Shown piece by piece: positions 46,943-57,071 of a stretch of 64,000 nucleotides of DNA. The notes under the pieces are model-generated. The model was not told the origin of the DNA, made no database searches, and worked only from the letters and a program-made list of their open reading frames with translations. A program made the translations under genes and the position numbers. Position 1 is the stretch's first letter; each line of letters starts with the position of its first letter. This DNA is from Photobacterium sp. DA100 (GTDB lineage Bacteria > Pseudomonadota > Gammaproteobacteria > Enterobacterales > Vibrionaceae), in contig NZ_CP119423.1 of NCBI RefSeq assembly GCF_029223585.1, forward strand, positions 1,054,001 through 1,118,000. Reading direction: 5' to 3'.

Positions 46943-47738
46943 ACTTCTAACCTTGTAAGTTCGAGCCTGTAAAGAGTGAATATTCCTTTGGAGCCTATTT
47001 CTCGTCCCAAGGAATTACTTTGTAATAATTTTGATGACCATTACGGTCTGCTAAAGGGGACTAGCAATGATTTGCCGCTACTCTAGCGGATAGCTTTTGT
47101 TGTCACGATAGAAAATGTCTCTAGATGTGATCTCATACAAATTGCTATCTAAACCCTTTAAAAATTGATGTTTGCATTTTGATTTATTGTTAATTGAGCG
47201 TGCTTAATTTGTGTTTTGTTTGTTTTTTGACTGTTTGTTTGTATTGTTTCCGTGTGTGAAATTCCATTAATGAATAGATGATATAACCATACAAGTGGTA
47301 ATATTCCAGAATTAAGCTTCGCTGCTTATGGTTATGGTAGGTTATCAATGTGTGGCGAAATGATCAAAAAAAGTGATGGTGATTACTTGTGGTCGTTTCG
47401 GTTTATTTTAATCTTTCAGCTTTGTTTTTATACATATAGTAGCGATTTGTGTGTAAATTATCCGGTGGTTGTTTGTCTTCTAGCCCGAAATTTCACCAAA
47501 AATAGTGTGGGGATTTAAAGTTGGATAGTGCAGGATGTAATATTATTTGCGGCTTTCCTTTACAGCCTGGTGATTTTTTTTACAGCTTTTTTGCAACTTC
47601 TGCTTGAGTTTCCTTGCTGAAATTACTATAGATGGGGGTCTGCCTGTCGTTATAACTATTGGCCGTTTTTGTTTAGATGGTCGTACCAGCAGACCAATAG
47701 TTATACCGATAGAACAATGATCAGGGAGTGTTGTGCAC
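46943..47738. other. Long intergenic region between nhaC and asd
   Basis: 796 bp, AT-rich, with no credible gene. The first part carries the nhaC promoter; the last 110 bp hold the inverted repeats upstream of asd listed separately. The middle (47150-47600) shows no motif I recognise. Confidence 0.5.
47637..47709 (+). promoter_or_regulatory. Structured leader or operator upstream of asd
   Basis: TATAACTATTGG (47651-47662) and CCAATAGTTATA (47694-47705) form a perfect 12-bp inverted repeat, extendable outward to 15 of 16. GGTCTGC (47637-47643) and GCAGACC (47689-47695) form a second one. The two share CC at 47694-47695 and are interleaved, so they are mutually exclusive as hairpins. It may be an attenuator or riboswitch-like leader, or a wide operator. 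I could not match it to the lysine riboswitch. Confidence 0.5.
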
Positions 47739-48857
47739 ATGATGAAAGTAGGATTAGTGGGTTGGCGAGGCATGGTGGGCTCAGTCCTAATGCAACGTAT
47801 GGTAGAAGAGGGTGATTTCAATGTGATTGACCCTGTTTTCTTCTCTACGTCCCAAGTTGGGATCCCAGCCCCAAATTTTGGTAAGGATGCCGGTGTCCTT
47901 CAGGATGCGTTTGATATTCAGCGCCTGAAACAGTTGGACGCGATTGTTACCTGTCAGGGTGGCAGCTATACCGAGAAAGTGTACCCAGCACTTCGCCAAG
48001 CAGGCTGGAAAGGCTACTGGATCGATGCGGCATCAACCTTGCGCATGAAAGAAGATTCAATTATTGCCCTTGACCCGGTGAACTTTGACCAGATGCAGCA
48101 AGGTCTGCATAACGGTGTGAGTACTTTTGCCGGTGGTAACTGTACGGTAAGCCTTATGCTGATGGCTGTAGGGGGCCTGTACCAGGCCGGCTTGGTGGAG
48201 TGGATGACCTCCCAGACTTACCAGGCAGCTTCAGGGGCTGGTGCAAAGAACATGCGTGAGCTGATCAGCCAGATGGGTGTGATCAATGATGCGGTGTCTA
48301 GCGAACTGGCTGATCCTTCCACTTCTATTTTGGATATCGATCGTAAAGTCGCCGAGACCATGCGTTCTGATGATTTCCCTGCTTCTGAGTTTGGCGCGCC
48401 GCTGGCAGGTTCGTTAATCCCTTGGATTGATGTGAAGCGCGACAATGGCCAAAGTAAAGAAGAGTGGAAAGGCTCGGTGGAAACCAACAAGATCTTGGGG
48501 CTTGATAACAACCCAATTCCTATTGACGGTACCTGCGTGCGTATCGGTGCAATGCGTTGCCACAGCCAGGCTTTGACACTGAAGCTGAAAAAAGCCGTGC
48601 CCATGGACGAAGTAGAGGAAATTATCGCATCGCATAACGATTGGGTAAAAGTGATCCCGAATGACCGCGATGTGACTGTCCAAGAGCTAAGCCCGACTAA
48701 GGTAACAGGGACGCTGTCGATTCCTGTTGGCCGTTTGCGTAAGCTGGCGATGGGTGATGACTACCTCAATGCGTTCACTGTGGGTGATCAGCTATTGTGG
48801 GGGGCTGCAGAGCCACTACGCCGCACCCTGCGTATTATCTTGGCTGAAAAGCATTAA
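47739..48857 (+). CDS. asd: Aspartate-semialdehyde dehydrogenase
   Basis: 372 residues from ATG 47739; GTG 47733 and ATG 47742 are alternatives, with GGGAG at 47723-47727. Reduces aspartyl phosphate to aspartate semialdehyde, needed for lysine, diaminopimelate, methionine and threonine. NADP motif [18 protein letters not shown]; catalytic Cys in [10 protein letters not shown] (about residue 134); [17 protein letters not shown]-terminal [20 protein letters not shown]. Very close to E. coli Asd (367 residues). Preceded by an unusual pair of interleaved inverted repeats. Confidence 0.96.
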   Translation: MMKVGLVGWRGMVGSVLMQRMVEEGDFNVIDPVFFSTSQVGIPAPNFGKDAGVLQDAFDIQRLKQLDAIVTCQGGSYTEKVYPALRQAGWKGYWIDAASTLRMKEDSIIALDPVNFDQMQQGLHNGVSTFAGGNCTVSLMLMAVGGLYQAGLVEWMTSQTYQAASGAGAKNMRELISQMGVINDAVSSELADPSTSILDIDRKVAETMRSDDFPASEFGAPLAGSLIPWIDVKRDNGQSKEEWKGSVETNKILGLDNNPIPIDGTCVRIGAMRCHSQALTLKLKKAVPMDEVEEIIASHNDWVKVIPNDRDVTVQELSPTKVTGTLSIPVGRLRKLAMGDDYLNAFTVGDQLLWGAAEPLRRTLRIILAEKH

Positions 48858-48879
48858 TAAGGCTTACTTGAGCCAAATA

Positions 48880-48906
48880 AAACGCCTGCATTTGCAGGCG
48901 TTTTTT
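48880..48906. terminator. Terminator between asd and sodB
   Basis: Stem AACGCCTGC / GCAGGCGTT with loop ATTT, followed by TTTTTT; an A-run precedes it. A second small hairpin TTTCAACT / AGTTGAAA is at 48909-48932, nearer to sodB. Confidence 0.9.
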
Positions 48907-48952
48907 CGTTTCAACTCTATGGCAAGTTGAAAGAGGGGGAATCTTTGCGCGA

Positions 48953-49537
48953 TTAGGCTGCTAGGTTCTTCGCAACGAAGTCCCAGTTAACCAGAGCCCA
49001 GAAACCATTCATGTAGTCTGGACGTAGGTTGCGGTAATCGATGTAGTAAGCGTGTTCCCACAGATCAACAGTTAGAAGAGGAGTAACACCTTCTTCAGTC
49101 AGCGGAGTACCAGCATTAGACGTGTTAACGATGTCTAGAGAGCCGTCAGCCTTTTTCACAAGCCAAGTCCAAGAAGAACCGAAGTTGTTGATTGCAGAAT
49201 CAGTGAATTTCGCTTTGAACGCTTCGAAAGAACCAAATGCTGCGTTGATTGCTTCTGCAACTTCGCCTGTTGGCTCGCCACCTGCGTTTGGCGCTAGGCA
49301 GTGCCAGTAGAAAGTGTGGTTCCAGATCTGAGCTGCATTGTTGAATACGCCACCAGTAGAAGTCTTAACGATTTCTTCTAGTGATTTTTCTTCTAGCTCA
49401 GTACCTTCGATAAGACCGTTTAGTTTTACCACGTAAGTGTTGTGGTGCTTGCCGTGGTGGTACTCAAGAGTTTCCTGAGAGATGTGTGGCTCAAGAGCAT
49501 TTTTTTCGTAAGGTAGAGCTGGTAGTTCGAATGCCAT
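48953..49537 (-). CDS. sodB: Superoxide dismutase, Fe type
   Basis: 194 residues from the ATG at 49537 (GGAGAA upstream; the frame opens at 49603). Converts superoxide to hydrogen peroxide and oxygen in the cytosol. Metal ligands His (LEYHHGKHH), His (WNHTFYWHC), and Asp with His in [13 protein letters not shown] are all present; [28 protein letters not shown] has the Ala-Gly-type Fe signature region. Strong codon bias. Divergent from grxD across 299 bp. Confidence 0.97.
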   Translation of the reverse strand: MAFELPALPYEKNALEPHISQETLEYHHGKHHNTYVVKLNGLIEGTELEEKSLEEIVKTSTGGVFNNAAQIWNHTFYWHCLAPNAGGEPTGEVAEAINAAFGSFEAFKAKFTDSAINNFGSSWTWLVKKADGSLDIVNTSNAGTPLTEEGVTPLLTVDLWEHAYYIDYRNLRPDYMNGFWALVNWDFVAKNLAA

Positions 49538-49836
49538 TGCTCGATTCTCCATTTTGGTTAAGGGGCGTTTCCCTTGACATTGCTTCCAGTCGGCTAGGGC
49601 CAACTTATTATTTGAAACTGACTATTGTCACCGGATTACTATACCGCGAGGTATGGGTCTAAATTGTGACAGTGAAATCATTTTAGCAAGTTTTTTCTTT
49701 ATTAAAAGAGTTGAAAGCTAAAAAAGAGTTGAAAAATAATGTCCTTACTTTTTTTAGGCATTTTTTTCCGGCGCGAGAGCAAGTAGAATGATGTCTGTGA
49801 TAGTCAACTTATAAAGCAAAGTCGTAAGAGGAAGCT
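49538..49836. other. Divergent promoter region of sodB and grxD
   Basis: 299 bp, AT-rich. A short palindrome ATACC-GCGA-GGTAT at 49641-49654 stands out, but I cannot tie it to a known regulator. Confidence 0.4.
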
Positions 49837-50175
49837 ATGGAAACCATCGACAAGATTAAACAACAGATCGCTGAAAACTCAATTCTGTTGTACATGAAAG
49901 GCTCACCGAAACTGCCAAGCTGTGGTTTTTCTTCCCAGGCGGCACAAGCGCTGATGGCATGCGGTGAAAAGTTTGCTTATGTCGATATTCTGCAGAACCC
50001 TGATATCCGCGCTGAGCTTCCAGCCTACGCGCAGTGGCCTACCTTCCCTCAGCTATGGGTTGAAGGTGAGCTTATCGGCGGTTGTGACATCATCATCGAG
50101 ATGTTCCAGAAAGGCGAGCTTCAGCCATTGATCAAAGAAGCGGCTGAGCGTCGTGACGGTGAAGCAGCAGAATAA
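49837..50175 (+). CDS. grxD: Monothiol glutaredoxin GrxD
   Basis: 112 residues (E. coli 115). CGFS-type glutaredoxin that carries and delivers iron-sulfur clusters with BolA proteins. Active site Cys29 in SCGFS; glutathione contacts WPTFPQLWVEGELIGGCD. Preceded by AAGAGGAAG. It lies beside sodB, as in many gammaproteobacteria. Its terminator serves as the landing site of the second intron. Confidence 0.97.
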   Translation: METIDKIKQQIAENSILLYMKGSPKLPSCGFSSQAAQALMACGEKFAYVDILQNPDIRAELPAYAQWPTFPQLWVEGELIGGCDIIIEMFQKGELQPLIKEAAERRDGEAAE

Positions 50176-50236
50176 TCTGTCGAACGGAGAGTAGGTAGAC
50201 GGGTTCATCATCGGCTACTAACGCTGTATTCGCAGG

Positions 50237-50271
50237 ACACCCCAAGGAAGAGTCTTCCTCGGGGTGTTTTT
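50237..50271 (+). terminator. Terminator of grxD and intron target site
   Basis: Stem ACACCCC-A-AGGAAG / CTTCCT-C-GGGGTGT, loop AGT, then TTTTT (50267-50271). The second intron begins two bases after the T-run. Confidence 0.88.
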
Positions 50272-50272
50272 G

Positions 50273-52161
50273 GTGCGCCGAGCATGGCGTTGTTCTAGGA
50301 GGTGAAAGTCCTCTACGGGCTCAGTCGAGCGAGAACCGTTAGCCTATGCAAGGGTGCCCACCGTGAGGTGGGATCTGAAGGAAGCAAACGGCAAAACTTG
50401 GTTGTGACGAACAGAAATCTGATAGTAGGCCAGTACAACTTGGGTAACCTAGCCATATATAGAATAGCCCAATGCCTCGACGGGAAGTGTGTACGGGTAA
50501 ATCAGGCACAACCAAGGGAAAGAACAACGTCTTACCTCGGGAGATCTTATTAGCTGTCTCGGACGAGACTAGTGCAGCAGTGATGCTGCGTGACGGTTAA
50601 TAAGAAGTCAGCAGAAGGCATAGTACCTTGGGGAAGTACAACCCAAGGGAAGGCCGGAACTGAATATATCAAGAAGCAGTCATTAGACACTCAATCATGT
50701 GGAGTCATAGCAAGATGAACAATATCTCTACGTACCAATGGGCAACACCGCAAGTGACGCTCATGGCCACGAAGAATGACAAGCATGTTTGGCGTAGACA
50801 GGAGGACGAGTCTTGGTGACCTCCACTCAGTTGATGGAGCAGATCTGTTCATCAACGAATCTGAACCAAGCCCTGAGAAGAGTAAAGAAGAACAAGGGAT
50901 GTGCTGGGGTTGATAAACTCGACATAGCAGCCACTATCTCGGTGCTTCGGCAGTCTTCCAATGGGCAAGCGCTCCGCCAGAGCCTTCTGGACGGTAGCTA
51001 TCAACCCCAACCCGTCTTGGGTGTAGAAATCCCTAAACCTAGTGGGGGAGTGAGGCAGCTAGGTATCCCAACGGTACTTGATAGGATCGTCCAGCAGGCC
51101 ATCACATCAGTCCTGACAGATATCTACGAACCTAAGTTCTCCAACAGCAGTTACGGGTTCAGGCCCAACCGTAGTGCCCACCATGCTCTGGCGGCAGCAA
51201 GCCACTACATCAGGGAGGGGCGGGGTTATGTAGTCGATGTTGACCTAGCGAAATACTTCGATACTGTGAACCACGATAGGCTGATGCACAGGTTATCGAA
51301 AGATATCACAGATAAACGGGTACTGAAGCTGATCAGGTCATACCTACAGGCAGGCATAATGCGAAACGGGTTAGTCGAGCAGAGGCAACGAGGGACACCA
51401 CAGGGTGGCCCATTATCTCCGCTGCTATCAAATATCGTATTAGATGAGTTGGATAAAGAGCTTGAACGAAGAGGGCATAAGTTCTGCCGATATGCAGACG
51501 ACTGCCAAATCTACGTGCACAGTGAGGAAGCCGCAAATCGAGTAAAAGCCTCGATAACGGAGTTCTTGGAGCAGAAACTGAAACTCACGGTCAACCGGGA
51601 GAAGAGTGCAGCAACAAGAGTGACAGAGCGGACTTACTTAGGCCATCGCTTCCAACGAGATGGAAGTATCCATATCTCGAAGACAGCACAAACTCACATG
51701 AAGAAGCGAGTGCGTCAAATAACGAAGCGGAATCGAGGACGAGAGTTGAAGACAGTAATAGTCGAACTAACTCAATATCTAAGAGGTTGGCAACACTACT
51801 TCAAGCTCGCCATGCGGAAAAGCGCGATGCAGCGCTTGGATGAATGGATAAGACGGCGCTTACGGTGCTACCGACTCAAGCAGCGAAAACGCAGACACAG
51901 CATAGCGATATGGTTACGCCAAGAAGGCGTAAACGAGCGCAATGCTTGGAAGCTAGCGATGTCAGAGAAAGGATGGTGGCATCTGGCTTTATCGCCGCAG
52001 CTCAATCAGGCCATGCCAACGAAACGGTTCAAGGAGATGGGCATGTACTCATTGAGAGATGGGTATGAGTCACTGAAAATATATTCGGAACCGCCGTATG
52101 CGACCCACGCTTGTACGGTGGTGTGAGAGGACGGAGGCCGCGAGGCCTCCTCCTACTCGAT
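50273..52161 (+). mobile_element. Group II intron, copy 2 (group IIC type)
   Basis: Same length (1889 bp) and boundaries as copy 1: GTGCGCC at the 5' end, CTACTCGAT at the 3' end (or one T further). Domain V is at 52090-52122 with the same CGC triad. It lies directly behind the grxD terminator. Differences from copy 1 are not even: they crowd at about 50810-51150 and 50550-50600, with nearly identical sequence elsewhere. It appears intact. Confidence 0.92.
50813..52126 (+). CDS. ltrA: Group II intron reverse transcriptase/maturase, copy 2
   Basis: 437 residues, TTG start with AGGAGG upstream as in copy 1. All reverse transcriptase blocks, the YADD catalytic box and the maturase segment LRGWQHYFKL are intact. 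By eye five residues differ from copy 1 (Thr/Ala and Met/Val near residues 40-45, His/Asn near 111, Thr/Ile near 365, Ile/Arg near 418). Most nucleotide changes in the first 330 bp are synonymous, showing selection on the protein during divergence. Confidence 0.95.
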   Translation: MVTSTQLMEQICSSTNLNQALRRVKKNKGCAGVDKLDIAATISVLRQSSNGQALRQSLLDGSYQPQPVLGVEIPKPSGGVRQLGIPTVLDRIVQQAITSVLTDIYEPKFSNSSYGFRPNRSAHHALAAASHYIREGRGYVVDVDLAKYFDTVNHDRLMHRLSKDITDKRVLKLIRSYLQAGIMRNGLVEQRQRGTPQGGPLSPLLSNIVLDELDKELERRGHKFCRYADDCQIYVHSEEAANRVKASITEFLEQKLKLTVNREKSAATRVTERTYLGHRFQRDGSIHISKTAQTHMKKRVRQITKRNRGRELKTVIVELTQYLRGWQHYFKLAMRKSAMQRLDEWIRRRLRCYRLKQRKRRHSIAIWLRQEGVNERNAWKLAMSEKGWWHLALSPQLNQAMPTKRFKEMGMYSLRDGYESLKIYSEPPYATHACTVV

Positions 52162-52205
52162 TATCTGTGTAACTATTTAATTTGGTAAGAATTATTAGGC
52201 AATAA

Positions 52206-52232
52206 AAAGGCCAGCCGGAAAACCGGCTGGCC
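52206..52232 (-). terminator. Terminator of the NhaC-type antiporter gene
   Basis: Perfect 10-bp stem GGCCAGCCGG / CCGGCTGGCC with loop AAAA, followed on the minus strand by TTTTTATT. Confidence 0.9.
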
Positions 52233-52270
52233 GATGTTGGAGTGAGGCTTGAACGCCTAGGCAGTTTGCC

Positions 52271-53593
52271 TTACAACACCATTGCAGCCATCCAGCCGAA
52301 GGCAATCAGTGGAAGGTTGTAGTGGATAAACGTCGGTACGACGGAGTCCCAGACGTGCTCGTGCTGTCCGTCTGCATTCAAGCCTGCTGTTGGACCCAGG
52401 GTAGAGTCAGAAGCCGGCGAACCTGCATCCCCCAGCGCTGCTGCCGTACCTACAAGGGCTACGGTTGCCAGCGGGGAGAACCCGAAGGTTAGGCATAGTG
52501 GTACGTAAATCGTCGCCAGGATAGGAATGGTCGAGAACGAAGAGCCGATCCCCATCGTTACCAACAGGCCAACTACCAACATCAGCAGCGCAGCAAGCGG
52601 CTTGTTGTCGCCAATAATCTCAGCCAGCGAGCTAACCAGTGTTTCAACGCCACCAGTGGCTTTCATTACCGAGGCGAAGCCAGCAGCAGCAATCATGATA
52701 AAGCCGATCATCGCCATCATGTGGACACCTTTGGTGAACACGTCATGGGTCTCCTTCCACTTGATCACCCCACCGAAGGTAAACACCATGAAGCCAATCA
52801 AGCCACCAACAATCATCGAGCCGCTGTATAGCTGAGCCCCCAGAGCAGCGATAATCGCACCGACAGCAATGTAGACATGCTGCATGTTGATCTCTTTGTG
52901 CTCAGGCTCCGCTGCCAGGATCTGCTCTTCAGAGTATTCGCGTGGTTTGCGGTAGGTAAAGAATGTTGCCACCAACAGGCCGAAAATCATCCCCAGAGCA
53001 GGCAGCAGCATGGCGAAAGGTACTTGGCTGGCTGACACGTCAAGGCCGTTATCATGCAGGTTCTTCAACAGGATGTTGTTGAGGAAAATACCACCGAAGC
53101 CAACTGGCAGAACCATGTATGGTGTGACCAGGCCGAATGTCAGCACACAGGCAATCAAGCGGCGGTCAATTTTCAGCTTGGCGAAAACATGGAGTAGGGG
53201 CGGGATCACAATTGGGATAAACGCAATGTGAACCGGGATCGCATTCTGAGAAGAAATGGCTAGAAGCACAAGAATGATTAAAACAGAATACTTTACGCCC
53301 GTGGCAGCGGCAGCATTGTCATGGCCACTGATACGCTTGATAACTTTTTGGGCCAGGACGTCGGTAATGCCAGAGCGAGAAATCGCTACGGCAAACGTAC
53401 CTAGCATGGCATAGCTCAATGCCGTGGTGGCACCGCCACCCAAACCGCCTTCGAAAGCTGAGATGGTTTCCGAAAGTGGCATCCCGCCAATCAGGCCACC
53501 AAGAATGGCACTGAAGGTAAGCGCGACAACAACGTTTACTCGCAATAATGCGAGCAAAAGCATAACGCATACCGAAATTACTACTGGGTTCAT
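52271..53593 (-). CDS. Na+/H+ antiporter, NhaC-like family
   Basis: 440 residues from the ATG at 53593; the open frame to 53656 adds a polar stretch unlike a membrane-protein start. About 11 membrane helices. Motifs [65 protein letters not shown] and [23 protein letters not shown] match the NhaC-like antiporters common in Vibrio. Sodium/proton exchange is the likely activity, but amino-acid-linked transport is known in wider relatives. The second intron lies between it and grxD. Confidence 0.88.
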   Translation of the reverse strand: MNPVVISVCVMLLLALLRVNVVVALTFSAILGGLIGGMPLSETISAFEGGLGGGATTALSYAMLGTFAVAISRSGITDVLAQKVIKRISGHDNAAAATGVKYSVLIILVLLAISSQNAIPVHIAFIPIVIPPLLHVFAKLKIDRRLIACVLTFGLVTPYMVLPVGFGGIFLNNILLKNLHDNGLDVSASQVPFAMLLPALGMIFGLLVATFFTYRKPREYSEEQILAAEPEHKEINMQHVYIAVGAIIAALGAQLYSGSMIVGGLIGFMVFTFGGVIKWKETHDVFTKGVHMMAMIGFIMIAAAGFASVMKATGGVETLVSSLAEIIGDNKPLAALLMLVVGLLVTMGIGSSFSTIPILATIYVPLCLTFGFSPLATVALVGTAAALGDAGSPASDSTLGPTAGLNADGQHEHVWDSVVPTFIHYNLPLIAFGWMAAMVL

Positions 53594-53906
53594 AAACTTA
53601 AGATCCGTCCATTGTGTTATGTCGTGATTTGCTCGAAGTTTGCACGCTATGTGCAATGTTTCTTATTTGTTTTGGCTGTTTTGCTCAAAGGAAATTAATT
53701 TACAACATGTAGAATAAAAATTCATGTTGTGAAGGAATTTTCTTTATTGTGCTGCGTGTCTAAGCCTTGTCACTTTACCCTGTCTATACTGGTTTCGCCA
53801 TTATGGTATGAATATTCGGCAGTAGTACATAGATATTACTGCATGATCTTACTTTGGTTTCGGTTGTTGAACAAAAAACAGCCAAGCCAACAACATGGAG
53901 TTTGTT
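53594..53906. other. Divergent promoter region of the antiporter and prxC
   Basis: 313 bp, AT-rich, no gene. It should hold the promoters of both genes. No operator recognised with confidence. Confidence 0.4.
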
Positions 53907-54512
53907 ATGAGTGTTCTAGTTGGCCGCCCGGCCCCGGATTTTACTGCCGCGGCAGTACTTGGTAACGGTGAAATCGTTGATGCCTTCAACCTACACAGCC
54001 ATATTGCAGGCAAGCCTGCGGTGCTGTTCTTTTACCCGCTTGATTTCACGTTCGTCTGCCCATCGGAATTGATCGCCTTTGACAAGCGTTTTGCTGACTT
54101 CCAGGACAAGGGGGTGGAAGTGATCGGGGTTTCTATCGACTCCCAGTTCTCCCACAATGCATGGCGTAACACCGCAGTCGAAGACGGTGGTATCGGTCCT
54201 GTCCAGTACCCGCTGATTGCGGATACCAAGCATGAGATCTGCCAGGCCTACGATGTTGAGCATCCTGAAGCGGGTGTCGCTTTCCGTGGCTCTTTCCTGA
54301 TTGACCGAGAAGGCGTGGTCCGCCACCAGGTTGTCAATGATCTGCCGTTAGGCCGTAACATCGATGAAATGCTGCGTATGGTTGATGCGCTGCAGTTCCA
54401 CGAAGAGCACGGCGAAGTGTGTCCGGCCCAGTGGGAGAAAGGCAAAGAGGGGATGGATGCGTCACCACAAGGTGTAGCGGCTTACCTGTCTGAGCATACC
54501 GACGACCTGTAA
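53907..54512 (+). CDS. Typical 2-Cys peroxiredoxin (AhpC/Prx1 type)
   Basis: 201 residues from the ATG at 53907 (GGAG 7 nt upstream; the frame opens at 53895). Reduces hydrogen peroxide and organic peroxides with thioredoxin. Peroxidatic Cys in DFTFVCPSEL (about residue 50), resolving Cys in GEVCPAQW (about residue 170), and Arg in FRGSFLIDREGVVRH. It is the Prx1-like form that Vibrio species carry as PrxC, not the AhpC-AhpF partner; no ahpF is adjacent. Confidence 0.93.
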   Translation: MSVLVGRPAPDFTAAAVLGNGEIVDAFNLHSHIAGKPAVLFFYPLDFTFVCPSELIAFDKRFADFQDKGVEVIGVSIDSQFSHNAWRNTAVEDGGIGPVQYPLIADTKHEICQAYDVEHPEAGVAFRGSFLIDREGVVRHQVVNDLPLGRNIDEMLRMVDALQFHEEHGEVCPAQWEKGKEGMDASPQGVAAYLSEHTDDL

Positions 54513-54568
54513 ATCGGCAGTTTAGTTACCGCCGACCGAAAGTGGGGTTGGCGGTGAGCGAAGATAAA

Positions 54569-54600
54569 AAGAAGGTTAGCCGAAAGGCTAGCCTTCTTTA
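54569..54600. terminator. Bidirectional terminator between the peroxiredoxin gene and volA
   Basis: Thirteen-bp stem AAGAAGGTTAGCC / GGCTAGCCTTCTT (one G-U pair) with a GAAA tetraloop, flanked by A-run and T-rich sequence. Confidence 0.88.
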
Positions 54601-54616
54601 TGTCACTATTATTGAC

Positions 54617-57031
54617 TTAGTTGATCATATCCGGACGGGTGACAACAATACCTTGTCCAGCATTCGCTGAGAACGTCGCAACTTGCAGCTGAGCCTGATC
54701 GGTGGCAGCTTGGGCGGTGACAGGATCAATAGCAGTTCCTTCGCCGTCGACTAATTGCGGGCCGATTACCGTACTGTGCTGAGCAGTGGAGTCGATATTG
54801 AATCGAGCGATGTGGGCGACTTCGCCAGATGAATAGTTCTTGAGGTCAGCCAGGCCAAGCTGTTTTGCTAACGGCTCCGTACCACCAATGATGCCATACT
54901 TGGTGGTTTGGTTTGGTATCACGCTGTCATTGGCCGCCTGCATGACATATACAGGGCCTTCTACATCACGTCCAAGGTTGTAGGGGTCAATGGTATCCAA
55001 CACGGTTTGAGCGGCATAGGCAAAGGCGGTAAATGTACCGTCGACTTTTGCTTGGGTTGTTTCATCCAAGCTGTCATAGAAAGTAGCGAAACAAGCAGCG
55101 CCATCTTCAGCTCCGCCACAGGCACCCAGGTATGCTGCGTCTTCTGCCCCCAGCATGAGTGAATGCTTGATAGTTGGCCCAAAGGTCTTTGACTCAAGCA
55201 ATAGCGATGGAATACCGCCGCCCGGGTTGGCAAATGCCCCTGAGGTGAAATTGAACAAAGCATCAGCTTCATCGATGCCTAGTGTTTTGTTGCCTAAACG
55301 GTAAGTGCCGATGCCCGAAATAGCCCCGAGAGAGTGGCCGAAGAAGCTGACATCCATGACATTCAGGCTTGGGAATGTAGGAAGGCCGCTGCCAGCCATC
55401 ACAGAGAGCGAGGTGCGAAGACCTAGATCATCAATGATACTCTGGCGGATATTGTCACGCGCAACATTGAGGTATTCGAGGTTCATGTACACGTCAGCGG
55501 TTTCGCCGGTGGTCACGGTACCATCGGCCAGCGCACGTTCACCGTGAAGCGGGTGGTCGATAGCAACAATGGCTTTCGGGACTGCCGATGTAGCTGCTGC
55601 GGCACCGATATGTTGGGCACCGAACAGGTAGGCGGTTTCCTTGACCGAAGTGATACCGTGCTGGTAAACCACGACCCCCGGCGTCGGTGCCAGAGCCGCT
55701 GGTGGAACGATCATCAGCACGGGTACCTGATCGACCGATTGGATTTGCGGTAATGGGCTGTATTGGGTGACCAGGCGTTCTTCATCCAGTTGCGAACCAT
55801 CGGCTAGCGTGACTTTCAGGCCAATCAGTTTGATGAACTCGGCACTGTCGCCGGCAAGCAGCTTGGCAATATCGATACCGTCCAAAGAGGCTTGTACCGC
55901 GGCTTTGTCGGCATCGGAGCCGTTGGTCATGACATTGCTGATCTTGGCAAGGCTAGGTACCGCGCTCTGCCATGGGGTTTTCTTCCACGCTTCATTTTCT
56001 GTATTGCTGTTGAGGAAGTTAGGCAGGCTGACGGTACCAGTGTACACTTTAATTCCATTTCCCACGTAACCAGCGACCAGATCATCAATCGTGTCCTGGT
56101 CATTGCTAACCAGTGCGCGCAGGGTAGCGCTGTTATTAAAGAATGTTTCAATATCAGTGACTTCACTGATATTCATCTGGTACAGGCTGGACAGATCGAC
56201 GTTATTGGGATTGGCTTCACCTTTTAAGATATCTTCCGCTTTCCCACCGGCTTGAACGGTACCAATCGTCTGGGCAATGATGGCTTTTGTAGTATCAAGC
56301 ACATCACCGACCGAGCCGGTAGTGAACCAGCTTGAGTAGATGATTGAATTAGGCTCTATACCTTTTACCGCGGCAACCGTCGCCTCGATGGCATGGGTGA
56401 CTTTCTGTGCGCCGATAAGGTCACTGCTTGGCGGTTTAACGGTTGTTTTCAGTGCTGCATAGGATTCGGACATGCCGACCGGCTCGCCTTCACTATCAAG
56501 CAGGCTATCGGTCAGGGCAAACATATAGTTAGATTTCGGGTTCAGTGGTGAATTCGGGAAAATGGTAATCTTTCCATCACCGGGAACCAGCAAGTAGTCT
56601 TTCAGAGGGCCGCGTTCCAATACTTTGATGAGTTGAGGAGCACCTGCCAGCGGACTGGTTGTCTCTATAAGGTGGAATGCATCCAAAGCACTCGCGGCAT
56701 CCAGCTTTCCATCAAACGGCAATACAATCGGCTGTGACACACTCCAACCGTCTGTTTTACCCAGTGCGGTTAGCGGGTCAGACAGGTCGGTTTTGTAGTT
56801 TTCATCACCGACACTGCCCTCGGTAGACAGTGTTCCATCAGTACTGTCCATGGCTAGGAAGGTTGGCAGAATCGGTGCCGTCAATATATCAAATTTGATT
56901 TTGGTATCGGCTTCCAAGCTCTTGGCGATGTGATCTTCATAGCTGACTTTATTCTCGACTTTTGCGTCGTTACCACAGCCGGCCAGGGCCAGTGAGGCGG
57001 CAATGCTCAGAGCTAAAATACTTTTGTTCAT
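54617..57031 (-). CDS. volA: Surface lipoprotein lysophospholipase VolA
   Basis: 804 residues. Lipoprotein signal peptide ILALSIAASLALAGC, lipidated at Cys19, followed by Gly-Asn-Asp. Large alpha/beta-hydrolase C-terminal part with nucleophile Ser567 in FFGHSLGAISG; an earlier QHGIT (about 457-461) fits the oxyanion region. Length and order match V. cholerae VolA, a surface-exposed lipase that cleaves lysophosphatidylcholine to free fatty acid taken up by FadL, encoded next door. Here fadL lies 40 bp upstream on the same strand, forming an operon. The family is also labelled VolA/Pla-1. Confidence 0.92.
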   Translation of the reverse strand: MNKSILALSIAASLALAGCGNDAKVENKVSYEDHIAKSLEADTKIKFDILTAPILPTFLAMDSTDGTLSTEGSVGDENYKTDLSDPLTALGKTDGWSVSQPIVLPFDGKLDAASALDAFHLIETTSPLAGAPQLIKVLERGPLKDYLLVPGDGKITIFPNSPLNPKSNYMFALTDSLLDSEGEPVGMSESYAALKTTVKPPSSDLIGAQKVTHAIEATVAAVKGIEPNSIIYSSWFTTGSVGDVLDTTKAIIAQTIGTVQAGGKAEDILKGEANPNNVDLSSLYQMNISEVTDIETFFNNSATLRALVSNDQDTIDDLVAGYVGNGIKVYTGTVSLPNFLNSNTENEAWKKTPWQSAVPSLAKISNVMTNGSDADKAAVQASLDGIDIAKLLAGDSAEFIKLIGLKVTLADGSQLDEERLVTQYSPLPQIQSVDQVPVLMIVPPAALAPTPGVVVYQHGITSVKETAYLFGAQHIGAAAATSAVPKAIVAIDHPLHGERALADGTVTTGETADVYMNLEYLNVARDNIRQSIIDDLGLRTSLSVMAGSGLPTFPSLNVMDVSFFGHSLGAISGIGTYRLGNKTLGIDEADALFNFTSGAFANPGGGIPSLLLESKTFGPTIKHSLMLGAEDAAYLGACGGAEDGAACFATFYDSLDETTQAKVDGTFTAFAYAAQTVLDTIDPYNLGRDVEGPVYVMQAANDSVIPNQTTKYGIIGGTEPLAKQLGLADLKNYSSGEVAHIARFNIDSTAQHSTVIGPQLVDGEGTAIDPVTAQAATDQAQLQVATFSANAGQGIVVTRPDMIN

Positions 57032-57071
57032 TGTGGTGATCCCTTAACTGAATTTATTGTTTCCTACCGGA

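Noticed and set aside
47521..47738. Lysine riboswitch upstream of asd
   Set aside because: The region has inverted repeats, but I cannot find the conserved lysine-riboswitch core, and it is AT-rich and short.
47543..47821. Minus-strand frame covering the asd upstream region
   Set aside because: It crosses the asd start and the inverted repeats; composition is low-complexity and there is no RBS.
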